The position numbers and the translations under genes were made by a program. Below the pieces are notes generated by a model. The model was not told where the DNA came from. It saw nothing but the letters and a program-made list of their open reading frames with translations, and searched no databases. DNA of 64,000 nt from an uncultured Clostridiaceae bacterium (GTDB taxonomy: Bacteria > Bacillota > Clostridia > TANB77 > CAG-508), in contig CAOJCG010000006.1 of assembly GCA_948356915.1 (NCBI GenBank), positions 25,713 through 89,712 of the forward strand, given 5' to 3'. Positions 34,106 through 43,944 of this stretch are shown piece by piece (the first letter of the stretch is position 1; every line of letters starts with the position of its first letter).

Positions 34106-34124
34106 ATTTATTCCTCCTCTATAA

Positions 34125-34652
34125 TTATTTTAAATATTTTATAATTTTCTTATAGAGTTCGTCTCTTTTCATTATATTTTCATTTAATACAATTTCATTA
34201 AATTCTTTTAAATTACATAATTTTACTTGTTCAACTTCACTTTCTTGTATTTTTATATCATTTAATTCTATTTTTTCTTTTTTTACAACATAACAATCAT
34301 AAATTTGATTATCAATATAATTTTCTTTTATTTTTTCTATATCTCTATATGTTAGTATATGTTCAAGTTCTTTTTCATTTATACTTATTCCTACTTCTTC
34401 TAAAATTTCTCTTACTGCTGCTTGTTTAGAAGTTTCTCCACTTGACACATGCCCTGCTACTGTCACATCCCATTTTTCTGGATTCACTGCTTTGCTTTTT
34501 GAACGTTGTTGCATCAATATATATCCTTTTGCATCTATAATTGTAATTACAACTATTTTATGGCATAATCCTTTCTTATGTATTTGTTCTTTTGTTAAAA
34601 TTTCTCCTATTCTATTTCCATTTTCATCTAGCACATCTATTAATTCTTCCAT
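34125..34652 (-). CDS. Nudix hydrolase (IDI/YfcD-like)
   Basis: A 175-residue protein beginning EELIDVLDENGNRIG as in IDI-like Nudix hydrolases. The Nudix box GHVSSGETSKQAAVREILEE begins at about residue 67 and continues V-G-I. It hydrolyses a nucleoside diphosphate-linked substrate, unidentified. AAAGGAGG precedes the ATG. It lies between the pentapeptide and nucleotidase genes with gaps of about 20 bases, so the three are probably one operon. Confidence 0.92.
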   Translation of the reverse strand: MEELIDVLDENGNRIGEILTKEQIHKKGLCHKIVVITIIDAKGYILMQQRSKSKAVNPEKWDVTVAGHVSSGETSKQAAVREILEEVGISINEKELEHILTYRDIEKIKENYIDNQIYDCYVVKKEKIELNDIKIQESEVEQVKLCNLKEFNEIVLNENIMKRDELYKKIIKYLK

Positions 34653-34670
34653 TATTTTGCCTCCTTTTCT

Positions 34671-35318
34671 CTAATCTATATCTTTTACTTTTATTCCTAA
34701 CAAATAGATTAAATCTAATGATTGAAATTCATTTATTATTGCTCCTTTTATATCTTCTAACGATACTGCTATTCCTTCAATTATACTACCTGATAAATCT
34801 ACTGCCTTTAGACTTGTTTTAAAAAATTGTACTCTTGTTAAATCTGCTTCTTTTAATATTATATTTTTTGTTTCATTTTCATTAAAACAACTATTTCTTA
34901 ACATTGTATTTTTAAATAGCATATTTCTCATACTTGACATTGATATATTAGTATAATTCATATTTGTATCTATAAAACCCACATCATATAAGCCATTTTC
35001 AATAAAGTTACAGCCAGTTAATTTACAGTTATTAAATTCACATCTTATAAAACTACAATTATCAAAAGAAGTGTTTGAAAAATTGCAATTGTTAAATTGT
35101 ATATCTATAAAAGTGTTTTTTTCTAAATTACTATTAATAATTTCGGTATTGTTTATTATTGCTCTTTTTATTGTTATGTCTGTAAGTTCTATGTTTTCTT
35201 TTTTATAAGCTTCTATGATAATGTTTTCTATTTCGTCATCTTTTTGTATTTCATCTAGTAGCTTTTCTATTTTGTTTAAGCTTTCTAGTGTTATTTGTTG
35301 TGGTTTTAATATAGACAT
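34671..35318 (-). CDS. Pentapeptide repeat protein
   Basis: A 215-residue protein. Residues 45-185 are built of A/C/S/T/N-(D/N)-(L/F)-x-x repeats: FNNCNFSNTSFDNCSFIRCE, then FNNCKLTGCNF, ILKEADLTRVQF and AVDLSGS. It forms a right-handed quadrilateral beta-helix. The closing AIINEFQSLDLIYLLGIKVK is shared with Qnr/YjbI-type proteins. Some members protect topoisomerases from quinolones; here the role is unknown. GGAGC site before ATG. Confidence 0.9.
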   Translation of the reverse strand: MSILKPQQITLESLNKIEKLLDEIQKDDEIENIIIEAYKKENIELTDITIKRAIINNTEIINSNLEKNTFIDIQFNNCNFSNTSFDNCSFIRCEFNNCKLTGCNFIENGLYDVGFIDTNMNYTNISMSSMRNMLFKNTMLRNSCFNENETKNIILKEADLTRVQFFKTSLKAVDLSGSIIEGIAVSLEDIKGAIINEFQSLDLIYLLGIKVKDID

Positions 35319-35350
35319 TATTTTGCTCCATTCTATTTATTTTTTAAGAA

Positions 35351-35791
35351 TTATTTTAGAAATATATCATCATTTATTTTTAATACCATTCTTCTATAAT
35401 GAGTTTTAAAACCTAATCTTTCATATAAATCTCTTGCAATATTTTCTCCCATTACTTCTAATGACAAATCTTTATCTTGTTCTTTTGCCATGCCAATTAT
35501 TTTATTTAGGGTTATTGTTCCTATTCCTTTATTTCTATATTTTTCGTCTATATAAAATCTATACAAATATAACTCTTTTGGATAATTTTTTATTCCTATA
35601 AATCCAACCATTTCATTATTAAATATAATTTTATAATATTCTTCATTTTGTTCAAAAGTAAGCTCTTCTGGTTTTATAATTCTTAATTGATATATTTGGT
35701 CTACTGTATTGTGATGCTTCCATTCTTCTATAATCCATTTTCTAAAATAGTCATTGTTTTCTTTTTCTAATGTTACTTCTAATTTTTCCAT
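35351..35791 (-). CDS. GNAT acetyltransferase
   Basis: A 146-residue protein. YRFYIDEKYRNKGIGTITLN (about residue 73) carries the acetyl-CoA loop R/Q-x-x-G-x-G, followed by LEVMGENIARDLYERLGFK (about 110), the standard motif B of the family. The acceptor substrate cannot be inferred. AAAAAGGAG precedes the ATG. Confidence 0.9.
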   Translation of the reverse strand: MEKLEVTLEKENNDYFRKWIIEEWKHHNTVDQIYQLRIIKPEELTFEQNEEYYKIIFNNEMVGFIGIKNYPKELYLYRFYIDEKYRNKGIGTITLNKIIGMAKEQDKDLSLEVMGENIARDLYERLGFKTHYRRMVLKINDDIFLK

Positions 35792-36206
35792 TTTTGTTCT
35801 CCTTTTTTATACTTTATTACAGCCATAATATCATAAGAAACAAAAAAATCATAGACTTATTATAAAATCTATGATTTTTTTATTTCTTATATATTTCTTT
35901 TAGCTATTATTGTTTTTAATAACCAGTATATAAATATTAATTTATATATTATGTACGTTTTTTTACACTTTTTTTGTTTATACATGTTTCGAGAATATTT
36001 TTATAATTTGTTAATAATATATTTTGGTAATAATCAGCTCATTTATATAGAATTCACTATGCTATATAATCGAGTTAAGCAATATATCGTCTGTATTTTT
36101 CTTTAATTCATTTATTTGTCTAGTATATAGTTGATTAAGACTGTGCTATATATACTTTTTTAATGAATTTGTTAGAGTTGCTATTTATAACTATTTGGCA
36201 AAATAT
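35792..36206. other. Gene-free gap with one bidirectional terminator
   Basis: AAAAAATCATAGA pairs with TCTATGATTTTTT at 35843-35881, serving spoIIIAA. The remaining 300 bases are AT-rich, with no ORF and no recognisable RNA. The spoIIIAB-AH genes that usually follow spoIIIAA are absent here. Confidence 0.75.
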
Positions 36207-37197
36207 TTAATCGAATTTTGATAGAGATTGATCATAAATGTATTCATTTTCTTTTATTTGTACATACAATTTTTCTTCTTTATTTAGTCCATATACTCTC
36301 TCTATTCCACACTTTTCCTTTTTATCACTTAAAAATATTATTCTCTCAAAACAATAATTTTCTATTAATTTATTTAGTGCTGGATTTAGTTTTATATCTT
36401 CTATAGAGCTGCCATGTGCTGTGAATATTCCTTTTATTCCACAGCATATTCCATATCTTATAGCTTCTACATCTTCCATACTTCCTATTTCATCTGCTAC
36501 TATTACTTTTGGGCTCATTGAGCGAATTAACATTTTCATTCCTAAATGTTTTGTTATTCCATCTAGTATGTCGGTTCTTATTCCTACATCATTTTGTGGA
36601 ATTCCTCTATACATTGCTGCTATTTCTCCTCTTTCATCTACTACTCCTACATTTATTCCCCTAAACTGTATATTTTCTATTCCATTACTAATTCTTCTTA
36701 CTAAGTCTCTTAATAATGTGGTTTTTCCTACACCTGGTGAAGATACTATTAGTGTGCTGTATATGTTGTTTTCTTCAAAATTTATTACATGTTTTATTAT
36801 TCTGTCGCTTGCACCTAGTATCTGTTTTGCAATTCTAAAGTTTAAGCTTGATATGTATGATATATTAAGTACTTTACCATCTTTTATAACAGTATTTCCT
36901 GTAATCCCTACCCTATGTCCTCCTTTTAAGGTAATATAGCCGATTTACTATTTGGTTTTGATAGCTATATATAGAGTTATCACATATTTGTTGTAATATT
37001 TCTAATATTTCTTCTGAAGTTATATTATATTCAATTATTATTTCTGCTTGTCCTAATTTCATTATTATTGGTCTATTTACCCTTATGCGTATTTCTTCTA
37101 AGTAGTTTAGGTTTATATTGTTCTTTACAAAATATTCGTCTATTTTTCTTACAACATTATTAGGAAAGCATCTTAAAATGTTATTTATATTTATCAT
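36207..37197 (-). CDS. spoIIIAA: Stage III sporulation protein AA, +1 frameshift at CGG
   Basis: A 329-residue secretion-type ATPase if one C is skipped at 36942. The first frame runs MININNIL...EEIRIRVNRPIIMKLG to YQNQIVN-CGG. Skipping C gives NGYITLKGGHRVGITG, the family hallmark, then a Walker A SSPGVGKTTLLRDL, DERGEIAAMYRG and VIVADEIGSMEDVEAI (Walker B). It powers the SpoIIIA-SpoIIQ channel between mother cell and forespore. ATG 37197 fits homologous N-termini although its ribosome site is weak. Length minus one is divisible by three. Unshifted, the protein ends 9 codons later. Confidence 0.9.
36940..36942 (-). other. CGG recoding site in spoIIIAA
   Basis: Context AAT CGG CTA TAT. Skipping the C gives AAT GGC TAT ATT ACC, i.e. 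N-G-Y-I-T. The glycine codon is GGC here, so the fourth base of CGGN varies. Orphan gene A has AAT CGG AAA read as N-R-K. Confidence 0.9.
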
Positions 37198-37320
37198 AAT
37201 ATTAATAGTATATGATTTTAAAACATTGTTTAGAACTATAAGTTTAAAACACGTAAGTGGTTCCTCCACACTAACCAGTATTGCTTGCCTATACAAGTTT
37301 ATTTTTCCTATACAGTAAGA

Positions 37321-37355
37321 AAAAGAGAGAACTTAATTTATAAATTCTCTCTTTT
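37321..37355 (-). terminator. Terminator of the gene at 37366
   Basis: AAAAGAGAGAA (37321-37331) pairs exactly with TTCTCTCTTTT (37345-37355), 10 bases past the stop codon. Confidence 0.85.
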
Positions 37356-37365
37356 CGTTTTAATA

Positions 37366-37782
37366 TTAGACTCCTACTGTTATTGCTGCAAATATTAAAA
37401 GTACAAATATAACTATTGTCATAATTTCAAATGCTATTTTAGCTGCTGCTGTCTTTTCTGAATATGCTATATTGATTATACTCGTTTCTCCCCCTGTCTT
37501 TAATGTAAGAAGCGTTTTTTCAGTCTTCATTTTTACGCTTGTAATTTTGCCTTCTTCTTTTACTATTGTTGCCTCTGCATCTTCCATTTCATCTGGAATT
37601 TTCTTTTCCAAAATAATGTCTCTTGCAATGTTTCTTAATTCTTCTTTTATTTCTTCTGAATCTTCACCTATGTTCATTTTTTTTGCCCATAGTATTCTCC
37701 GTTTAGCTATTGGTAATGCAATTAAATAGCAAACTCCATAAATTCCGCCCATAAACAGCATAAAAATTAATCCACCTAACAT
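37366..37782 (-). CDS. Small two-helix membrane protein, unknown family
   Basis: A 138-residue protein. One hydrophobic helix lies at the N-terminus (GLIFMLFMGGIYGVCYLIAL, residues 4-23) and one at the C-terminus (about 118-136), with a charged domain of about 90 residues between them. The ATG at 37782 follows AGGAGG by 8 bases. An in-frame CGG at 37699-37701 is read as Arg (A-K-R-R-I-L); a shift there would hit stops quickly. Own ribosome site and terminator mark a single-gene unit. Function unknown. Confidence 0.65.
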   Translation of the reverse strand: MLGGLIFMLFMGGIYGVCYLIALPIAKRRILWAKKMNIGEDSEEIKEELRNIARDIILEKKIPDEMEDAEATIVKEEGKITSVKMKTEKTLLTLKTGGETSIINIAYSEKTAAAKIAFEIMTIVIFVLLIFAAITVGV

Positions 37783-37899
37783 TACAGAGCCCTCCTTTTG
37801 TGCATATTGCACGATGCTTATTTTTATATGTTACTTTTATAAGTTTATCATAAATTACATAATTTCGCAAGTTGTTTACTTAATATTATTAATAAAAAT

Positions 37900-37960
37900 A
37901 GAAAAAAGTGGGATTCGTCATATAGGTCGCCCTTTAGTAGCACCCACTACAATGTAAGAT
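37900..37960. repeat. Dispersed repeat family 5, copy
   Basis: GTCGCCCTTTAGTAGCACCC and ACTACAAT lie in the gap between yebC and the gene at 37366. GTTGCCCTTTAGTAGCGACC with CTACAATT at about 41105-41140 is the closest relative. Confidence 0.6.
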
Positions 37961-38029
37961 ATATTTCAAAATTCAATTTTTCCTATAATAGAAACAAATG
38001 ACGCATTGGTATTCCAATACGTCATTATT

Positions 38030-38749
38030 CTATTCTTCCCAGTTATGGTATATTTCTGATACATCATCTAAGTCTTCTAGCATGTCTATTAATCTTTCCA
38101 TTCTTGCTGTTCCTGCTTCGTCTAGTGCTACATATGTTGATGGTACCATTTGCATACCTGCTTCTAAGAATTCTAGACCTTCTGCTTCTAATTTTTCTCT
38201 TACTTCTGAAAATGCTTCTGGTGATGTTGTTATTTCATATATTTCTTCTTCCACTCCAAAATCTTCTGCTCCAGCATCTATTGCAAGCATCATTAGGCTA
38301 TCTTCATCAATAGAGCAGTTTGCTTTATCTATTACTATTACTCCTTTTTTATTAAATAGGTATGATACACATCCTGATGTTCCTAAGTTTCCTCCACATT
38401 TATCGAAAGCATGTCTTACATCTGCTGCTGTTCTATTTTTGTTATCTGTTGCTGCTTCTACTATTAGTGCAACTCCATTTGGTCCATATCCTTCATATAC
38501 TATTTCTTCATAACTTTCATTACTTGTTGATGCTTTTTTTATTGCATTATTAATAGTATCATTTGGCATATTAGCTGCTTTACATTTTGCTATAACATTT
38601 TTTAGTTTAGAGTTTCCCGCTGGGTCTGGTCCACCTTCTTTTACTGCTATTAATAATTCTCTTCCTAATTTTGTAAATACTTTTCCTCTTGCTGCATCTG
38701 CTTTTCCTTTTTTAGCTTGAATATTGTGCCATTTGCTATGTCCTGACAT
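38030..38749 (-). CDS. yebC: YebC/PmpR/TACO1-family protein
   Basis: A 239-residue protein. [20 protein letters not shown] at the N-terminus is diagnostic, with [35 protein letters not shown] and [16 protein letters not shown] following in order. Family members act as DNA-binding regulators and/or relieve ribosome stalling at polyproline. The length is typical. AAGGAGG precedes the ATG. A translation-assist role would be of interest given the recoding seen here. No in-frame CGG. Confidence 0.95.
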   Translation of the reverse strand: MSGHSKWHNIQAKKGKADAARGKVFTKLGRELLIAVKEGGPDPAGNSKLKNVIAKCKAANMPNDTINNAIKKASTSNESYEEIVYEGYGPNGVALIVEAATDNKNRTAADVRHAFDKCGGNLGTSGCVSYLFNKKGVIVIDKANCSIDEDSLMMLAIDAGAEDFGVEEEIYEITTSPEAFSEVREKLEAEGLEFLEAGMQMVPSTYVALDEAGTARMERLIDMLEDLDDVSEIYHNWEE

Positions 38750-38918
38750 GGTTGATTCCTCCTTTATTTTTTTATAAATTTTGTTCTCACTTTTTACTTA
38801 ATTATTTTAGCATATTCTTATCAATTTGTATATATTTTTATAAAAATTTAATAGGTTCCACATACTTTTCTATCCTTTTTAATGTGTATTAAATATAACA
38901 TTTTATATTATATATATT

Positions 38919-38965
38919 AATCGAGTAGGTAAAATATCAATTAATGATATTTCACCTACTCGATT
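38919..38965 (-). terminator. Long hairpin after the gene at 38977
   Basis: A 20-base stem with one mismatch: AATCGAGTAGGT(A)AAATATC (38919-38938) with GATATTT(C)ACCTACTCGATT (38946-38965), 11 bases past the stop codon. Confidence 0.85.
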
Positions 38966-38976
38966 GAAAACTCAAA

Positions 38977-39144
38977 TCAGTCTATGTCCATATCCCACAT
39001 AGAATAGTCTTCGTTGTCTTCCTCAATTTGCTCTAATTTTGGTGTTATAGCCCATAGTGCATACACCATTGCTACATAAGCTGAGATTACTACAAATGAG
39101 ATTACTCCTAATGTTACACCTACTGCTTTTGCTATTTTCCGCAT
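38977..39144 (-). CDS. Small single-helix membrane protein
   Basis: A 55-residue protein: a basic start (MRKIAKAVG), one helix at residues 9-33, and an acidic tail (EQIEEDNEDYSMWDMDID). TAGGAGG lies 5 bases before ATG 39144. The second codon is CGG, read as Arg: ATG CGG AAA ATA. A shift would stop at codon 4. No family recognised. It belongs to the CGG=Arg group of single-gene units with hairpin terminators. Confidence 0.65.
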   Translation of the reverse strand: MRKIAKAVGVTLGVISFVVISAYVAMVYALWAITPKLEQIEEDNEDYSMWDMDID

Positions 39145-39228
39145 TCTTCTTCCTCCTATTTCTTGAGTGAATACTATTTGTATGGTTAACATATTAATTT
39201 TACCACATTATTACATTTCTTGCAATAC

Positions 39229-41025
39229 TTATTTGAATATTCTTTCAAATTCTGCTTCTGTTATTGTTTCTTTTTGTAATAATGTTTGGGCTACTTCTTG
39301 TAATTTATCCATATGGTTTGATATTATTGTTTGGGCTCTTAAGTATGCTGTGTCTAGCAATATTTTTACTTCTGCTCCAATTGCATCTGCATATTTTTCT
39401 CCTAGTAGTTGCAATTCATATGGGTCTTTTTCTGTGTTTATTGATATTGTTCCTACTACATCACTCATTCCATATACTGTTACCATATCTTTTGCTATTT
39501 TTGTTGCTACTTCTAAATCATTACTTGCTCCTGTTGAAATATCATTTAGTGCTATTTTTTCTGCTGCTCTTCCTCCAAGTAAGGCAATTAACCTTTCTTC
39601 CATTTCTGTTTTTGATATATAGTTTTTATCTTCATTTGTCTTATACATCGTATAGCCACCTGCCATACCTCTTGGTATTATTGATATTTCTTTTACTGGT
39701 TCTTGAGTTTCTAAATACCTACTTACTATAGCATGTCCTGCTTCATGGTATGCTGTTAGTCTTTTATCTTTTTCTGGTATTACTCTACTTACTTTTTGAA
39801 GTCCTACTGTTACTTTTTTGAAGGCTTCTTCTATGTCTTCATTTTCTATTGCTTCATGATTATTTATTGTTGCTATTATTGCTGATTCATTTAATATGTT
39901 TGCAAGCTCTGCTCCTGTTAGACCTGCTGTGTCTTCTGCTATACCTTTTAAAGTTACTCCTTCTGCTAATTTTTTATCTTTACTATGAATTTTTAGTATT
40001 TCTTCTCTTCCTTTTAAGTCTGGCGCATTTATCGTTATTTGTCTATCAAATCTTCCTGGTCTTAAAAGCGCTTTATCTAACATTTCTGGTCTATTTGTAG
40101 CTGCTAGTACTATTATTGTTTCTTCTGTGTCAAATCCATCCATTTCTACTAATAATTGATTTAGTGTTTGGTTATTTTCACTTTCTGCTCCATTTCCTGA
40201 TGATCGCCTTGAGCCTATTGCATCTATTTCATCTATAAATACTATACATGGTGCTACTTTTCTTGCTTTTTCAAATAATTTTCTAACTCTTGATGCTCCA
40301 AGACCTGCGAACATTTCTATGAATTCTGAACCACTCATTGATATAAATGGAACTCCTGCTTCTCCTGCTATTGCTTTTGCAATTAGTGTTTTTCCTGTTC
40401 CTGGCTTTCCATATAAAAGCACGCCTTTTGGAACTTTTGCACCCATTTGGGTGAATTTTTCTGGTTCTTTTAGGAATTGTACTATCTCAATCATTTCTTG
40501 CTTTTCTTCATCTAAACCTGCTACATCATCAAATTTTACTTTTTCTTTACTAGTTTCTGCATCATATACTTTTCCTTTTTCTCCTAAGCCTTGCATTTTA
40601 AATATCATTACAAATAATGCTACTATTACTATTGTTGGCAATAGTGAAAATACTGTTTCAGATATTTTTATAACTGCTGGTTGTGGTTTTTGGTTTAGTT
40701 TTATTTCATTTCCTTCTGATACTTTTTCTTGAACTAGTTCTATAAATGCTTGAGTATTTGGTACTATAGATGTTTTCTTTTCTTCTTCACCTTTTACTTT
40801 TACTTTAAGTGATGTACTTCCTACTGTCATTTCTATTTCTTCTATTTCACCATCTGACATTTTCTTAATTAGGTCTGTATATGCTAATTTATTTTCTTCA
40901 CTTTTTGTATTTGATAACATGAAATATGCTGTAAGCATAGCAAGTATTATTACTATAGCTGTTACCACTATTCCTATTATCATATACTTATTGTTCTTTT
41001 TGTTATTTTCCTTTTTATTGTCCAT
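39229..41025 (-). CDS. ftsH: ATP-dependent zinc metalloprotease FtsH
   Basis: A 598-residue membrane AAA+ protease. Two helices flank a small outer domain (residues about 15-36 and 108-130). Walker A LLYGKPGTGKTLIAKAIAGE (about 196), Walker B CIVFIDEIDAIG (about 253), second region of homology ATNRPEMLDKALLRPGRFDR (about 309), zinc site AYHEAGHAI (about 421) and the third ligand in DISTGASNDL (about 497) are present. It degrades membrane and short-lived soluble proteins. ATG 41025 follows AAAGGAAAC. No in-frame CGG. Odd: PGKPGTGKT-type loop has Lys (YGKPGTGKT) rather than the usual Pro-Pro. Confidence 0.96.
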   Translation of the reverse strand: MDNKKENNKKNNKYMIIGIVVTAIVIILAMLTAYFMLSNTKSEENKLAYTDLIKKMSDGEIEEIEMTVGSTSLKVKVKGEEEKKTSIVPNTQAFIELVQEKVSEGNEIKLNQKPQPAVIKISETVFSLLPTIVIVALFVMIFKMQGLGEKGKVYDAETSKEKVKFDDVAGLDEEKQEMIEIVQFLKEPEKFTQMGAKVPKGVLLYGKPGTGKTLIAKAIAGEAGVPFISMSGSEFIEMFAGLGASRVRKLFEKARKVAPCIVFIDEIDAIGSRRSSGNGAESENNQTLNQLLVEMDGFDTEETIIVLAATNRPEMLDKALLRPGRFDRQITINAPDLKGREEILKIHSKDKKLAEGVTLKGIAEDTAGLTGAELANILNESAIIATINNHEAIENEDIEEAFKKVTVGLQKVSRVIPEKDKRLTAYHEAGHAIVSRYLETQEPVKEISIIPRGMAGGYTMYKTNEDKNYISKTEMEERLIALLGGRAAEKIALNDISTGASNDLEVATKIAKDMVTVYGMSDVVGTISINTEKDPYELQLLGEKYADAIGAEVKILLDTAYLRAQTIISNHMDKLQEVAQTLLQKETITEAEFERIFK

Positions 41026-41176
41026 TTTGGTTTCCTTTCTCAAACCGAAGGTTTGTATTATTCACTATTCATTATTCACTATTAACTTAAGCAATTTCTT
41101 TAAAGCACGAGTTGCCCTTTAGTAGCGACCCCTACAATTATCAATTTGGTATATGTGCGGTTCTGAATGTACCCAA

Positions 41177-42205
41177 TTATGCATTTTCTCCTTGCGGTTC
41201 GGCTCCTACCTCTTTATTTTCTTCTTTTTCTTCTGATTTTTTGTCCTCTTTTTCTTTATCTTCTCTTTTTCTTTGTTCTTCTTTTTGTTTTTCTTCTTGT
41301 TTTTGTCTTTCTAGTTCTGCTTTCACTCTTTTCTCTTCTTCTATTATTTTTGTTAATTCTTGTCCTCTTTTTATTAAGTCAGACTTTATCATTAATATTG
41401 CTGCTATAATATAAATGTACGCAACTCCTATATACATTACGTCAAAATATTTTATTTCAAAATTAAACAGTGCTTGTACTATAATATATAATAAATTTAA
41501 TATTATCGGTAATGTAAGTGCATGTATTGCTAATTTTATCATAGCTACAAATTTTATTTGTAACCTTAATATTAGTGCTGTAACATATCCTATTATTCCA
41601 AATATTAAGCTATCTAAAAGCACACTAATTAAGTATGCTATAAATAACCATATAAATGATATTATAAATATTCCTACATATAGCATTGATAAATTTGTAC
41701 CTGTAAAGTAATTTATTATTTCTTGTTTTGTCATATTTCCCAAGTTATATATATTTGCAATTTTTTCGTATTCATATTGTATTATTCCTGCTCCTGTGTT
41801 TATTATTACTTTATCTTTTAATATTATTGCACTTGCACTATATCTATTTGCTTCTTCTTTATAACTTTGTATTTGTTCTTCTGTAAGTTCGTTTGTATCT
41901 ATTATAATTGAATCTAGTATAGTATTTGGATTAATTACTATTTTTTCTTTTGAGTCTACTCTCAATTTATTATTTACAAATTCTATATTTGGTATTTCAT
42001 TTTTAAAATATTCTAACCCATTATTTATATTTATAGATACTTTATATACTGATATAACTGTTACTACAAAAGTAAATATTAACATTAATTTTATTAAATA
42101 ACTAAGTACCTTGCTAAATGGTTTTATTGCCATTTCTGGATATTTTTCAAAATCTTTTATGCTACTTATTATTTTTTTTATAAAAGAATCTTCTTTAGTT
42201 TGCAT
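41177..42205 (-). CDS. DUF1189-family membrane protein with charged tail
   Basis: A 342-residue protein. One helix near residues 35-58, an extracytoplasmic domain of about 110 residues, then four helices (about 172-285), and a C-terminal tail of about 65 residues that is nearly all Lys/Glu/Arg/Gln (heptad-like coiled coil). The layout fits DUF1189 proteins of Bacillota. Function unknown. AAAGGAAAAAC precedes the ATG. The stop lies within repeat-like sequence. Confidence 0.75.
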   Translation of the reverse strand: MQTKEDSFIKKIISSIKDFEKYPEMAIKPFSKVLSYLIKLMLIFTFVVTVISVYKVSININNGLEYFKNEIPNIEFVNNKLRVDSKEKIVINPNTILDSIIIDTNELTEEQIQSYKEEANRYSASAIILKDKVIINTGAGIIQYEYEKIANIYNLGNMTKQEIINYFTGTNLSMLYVGIFIISFIWLFIAYLISVLLDSLIFGIIGYVTALILRLQIKFVAMIKLAIHALTLPIILNLLYIIVQALFNFEIKYFDVMYIGVAYIYIIAAILMIKSDLIKRGQELTKIIEEEKRVKAELERQKQEEKQKEEQRKREDKEKEDKKSEEKEENKEVGAEPQGENA

Positions 42206-42229
42206 TTGTTTTTCCTTTCTTTATTTTAT

Positions 42230-42375
42230 AGAGGTTAGAAGTTGGAAGTTAGAGGTTGGATTTTTAGGTAGTTTCTTCGAAGTGTGAGTAAACTTAAAGT
42301 GCCTGTTATTTTCTGGCATTTATTTTAAGCCATTTCTTCGAAGTGTGGGCGATTGAAATCGCCCCTACATCAAGT
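42230..42375. repeat. Intergenic repeat cluster (families 4 and 5)
   Basis: AGGTTAGAAGTTGGAAGTTA and GAGGTTGGA form near-heptad repeats; TTTCTTCGAAGTGTG occurs twice (about 42273 and 42331); GGGCGATTGAAATCGCCCCT is a short palindromic end. No gene in this 202-base gap. Confidence 0.7.
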
Positions 42376-42407
42376 TATTATTCATTTTTTTATTTCATTG
42401 TTTTCTA

Positions 42408-43814
42408 CTATTTATTTTTTTCTAACTTTTGCCCTTCTTTTGTGTCTTTAACTATATAACCTTTTTGATTAATTATATCTCTTATTTCATCTGATTTTGC
42501 CCAATCTTTATTTTCTCTAGCGGCTTTTCTTTGTTCTAATAATTCTATAACTTCTTGTTCTATTTCTTCATTTTGCTCTTCTTTTGTATTTATTTTATCT
42601 ATTTTAATTCCTAATACTGTATCAAATTTTTCTAGTAGTTTTGCAATTTGCTCATTTTTCTTTTCATATTTTGCTACTTCCCATACAAAACTCATTGCGA
42701 GTGGCATATTTAGGTCGTCATTTATTGCTTTGTGGAAATTTTCTTCTGCTTCTTTTAGTTTTTCCAAATCACTACTTGTTAATTCATCATTTCCTTTTAA
42801 ATTTGTTTGGTAACTATTTCTTAACTTTTCTAATGATTTTGAAGCAGATTCTATTCCTTCCCATGTGAAGTTTAATTTATTTCTATAATGGCATGAATAA
42901 CTAAATAGTTTGTATGATATTGGGTCATATCCCTTTTCTTTTATGTTCTTAATTAAATATGCATTTCCTAAACTTTTTGACATTTTTCCACCATCTATTA
43001 ATAAATATTCCCCATGTATCCAATACCTTGCTGGTATTTTGCCACACTTTCCTTTACTTTGAGCTATTTCATTTTCATGGTGTGTCGGAATTAAGTCTAT
43101 TCCTCCTGTGTGTATATCAAATTCATCTCCTAAATATTTTTGTCCCATTGCTGAACATTCAATATGCCAACCTGGATAGCTTAAGCCCCATGGGCTATCC
43201 CATTTCATTAAGTGATTTTCAGGTGCTTTTATCCAAAGTGCAAAATCTGATGGATTTCTTTTTTCTTCGTCTACTTCAACTCTTGCTCCTGCTTTTTGTT
43301 TTTCTATATCTATATTTGATAAAATTGGGTATTTATCTAATTTTGATATATCAAAATATATTGCTGTTGAGGTTTCATATGCATAACCATTTTCCATTAA
43401 TTTTTTAACATACTCTAACATTTCATTTATATGTTCTGTCGCTTTACATATAATTTCTGGTGTTTCTATATTTAATTCTTCTAAGTCCTCAAAAAATAAT
43501 TTAGTGTAGTGCTCTGCTATTTGTAATGGTGTTTTTTTCTCTTCTCTTGCTGATTTTAACATTTTGTCTTCTCCATCATCACCATCTGACACTAAGTGCC
43601 CAACATCAGTAATATTCATTGCATGTTTTATTTTATATCCATTATATTTAAGTACTCTTCTTAAAACATCTTGAAATATATTTGTTCTCATGTTCCCTAT
43701 TGTCGCATCTTTATATACTGTTGGACCACATGAATATATTCGTACCTCTTTTGAATCTATGGGTTCAAATTTGTCTTTTCTTTTTGTTAATGTGTTATAT
43801 AGGTTTATGTCCAT
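42408..43814 (-). CDS. cysS: Cysteine-tRNA ligase
   Basis: A 468-residue class I synthetase. YSCGPTVYKDATIGNMRTNI holds the first zinc Cys and the HIGH-like TIGN, PGWHIECSAMG and HTGGIDLIPTHHENEIAQ hold further zinc ligands, and KMSKSLGNAYLI is the KMSKS loop (about 269). ATG 43814 with AAAGGAG is the true start; the open frame upstream is translated repeat family 4 sequence. No in-frame CGG. Confidence 0.96.
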   Translation of the reverse strand: MDINLYNTLTKRKDKFEPIDSKEVRIYSCGPTVYKDATIGNMRTNIFQDVLRRVLKYNGYKIKHAMNITDVGHLVSDGDDGEDKMLKSAREEKKTPLQIAEHYTKLFFEDLEELNIETPEIICKATEHINEMLEYVKKLMENGYAYETSTAIYFDISKLDKYPILSNIDIEKQKAGARVEVDEEKRNPSDFALWIKAPENHLMKWDSPWGLSYPGWHIECSAMGQKYLGDEFDIHTGGIDLIPTHHENEIAQSKGKCGKIPARYWIHGEYLLIDGGKMSKSLGNAYLIKNIKEKGYDPISYKLFSYSCHYRNKLNFTWEGIESASKSLEKLRNSYQTNLKGNDELTSSDLEKLKEAEENFHKAINDDLNMPLAMSFVWEVAKYEKKNEQIAKLLEKFDTVLGIKIDKINTKEEQNEEIEQEVIELLEQRKAARENKDWAKSDEIRDIINQKGYIVKDTKEGQKLEKNK

Positions 43815-43835
43815 TAATTTTGCTCCTTTCGCATT

Positions 43836-43943
43836 GGAGGTTGGAAGTTGGATGTTAGAAATTGGAAACTCGGGTAATTTCTTCGAAGTATTTACCCTAT
43901 ATTCCAACTTCCAACTTCTAAATTCTAAATTCCATTTTCAACT
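43836..43943. repeat. Heptad-like repeat family 4, main copy
   Basis: GAGGTTGGAAGTTGGATGTT and AGAAATTGGAAA on one side, and CCAACTTCCAACTTCTAAAT with CTAACT on the other, make an imperfect inverted repeat of 7-base units around TTTCTTCGAAG. Related copies are near 42230, 49575, 50660, 50775 and 57847. Confidence 0.8.
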
Positions 43944-43944
43944 T

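Noticed and set aside
43815..43907. N-terminal extension of cysS by 31 residues
   Set aside because: The extension is translated heptad repeat sequence; the ATG at 43814 has AAAGGAG and matches the conserved CysRS start.
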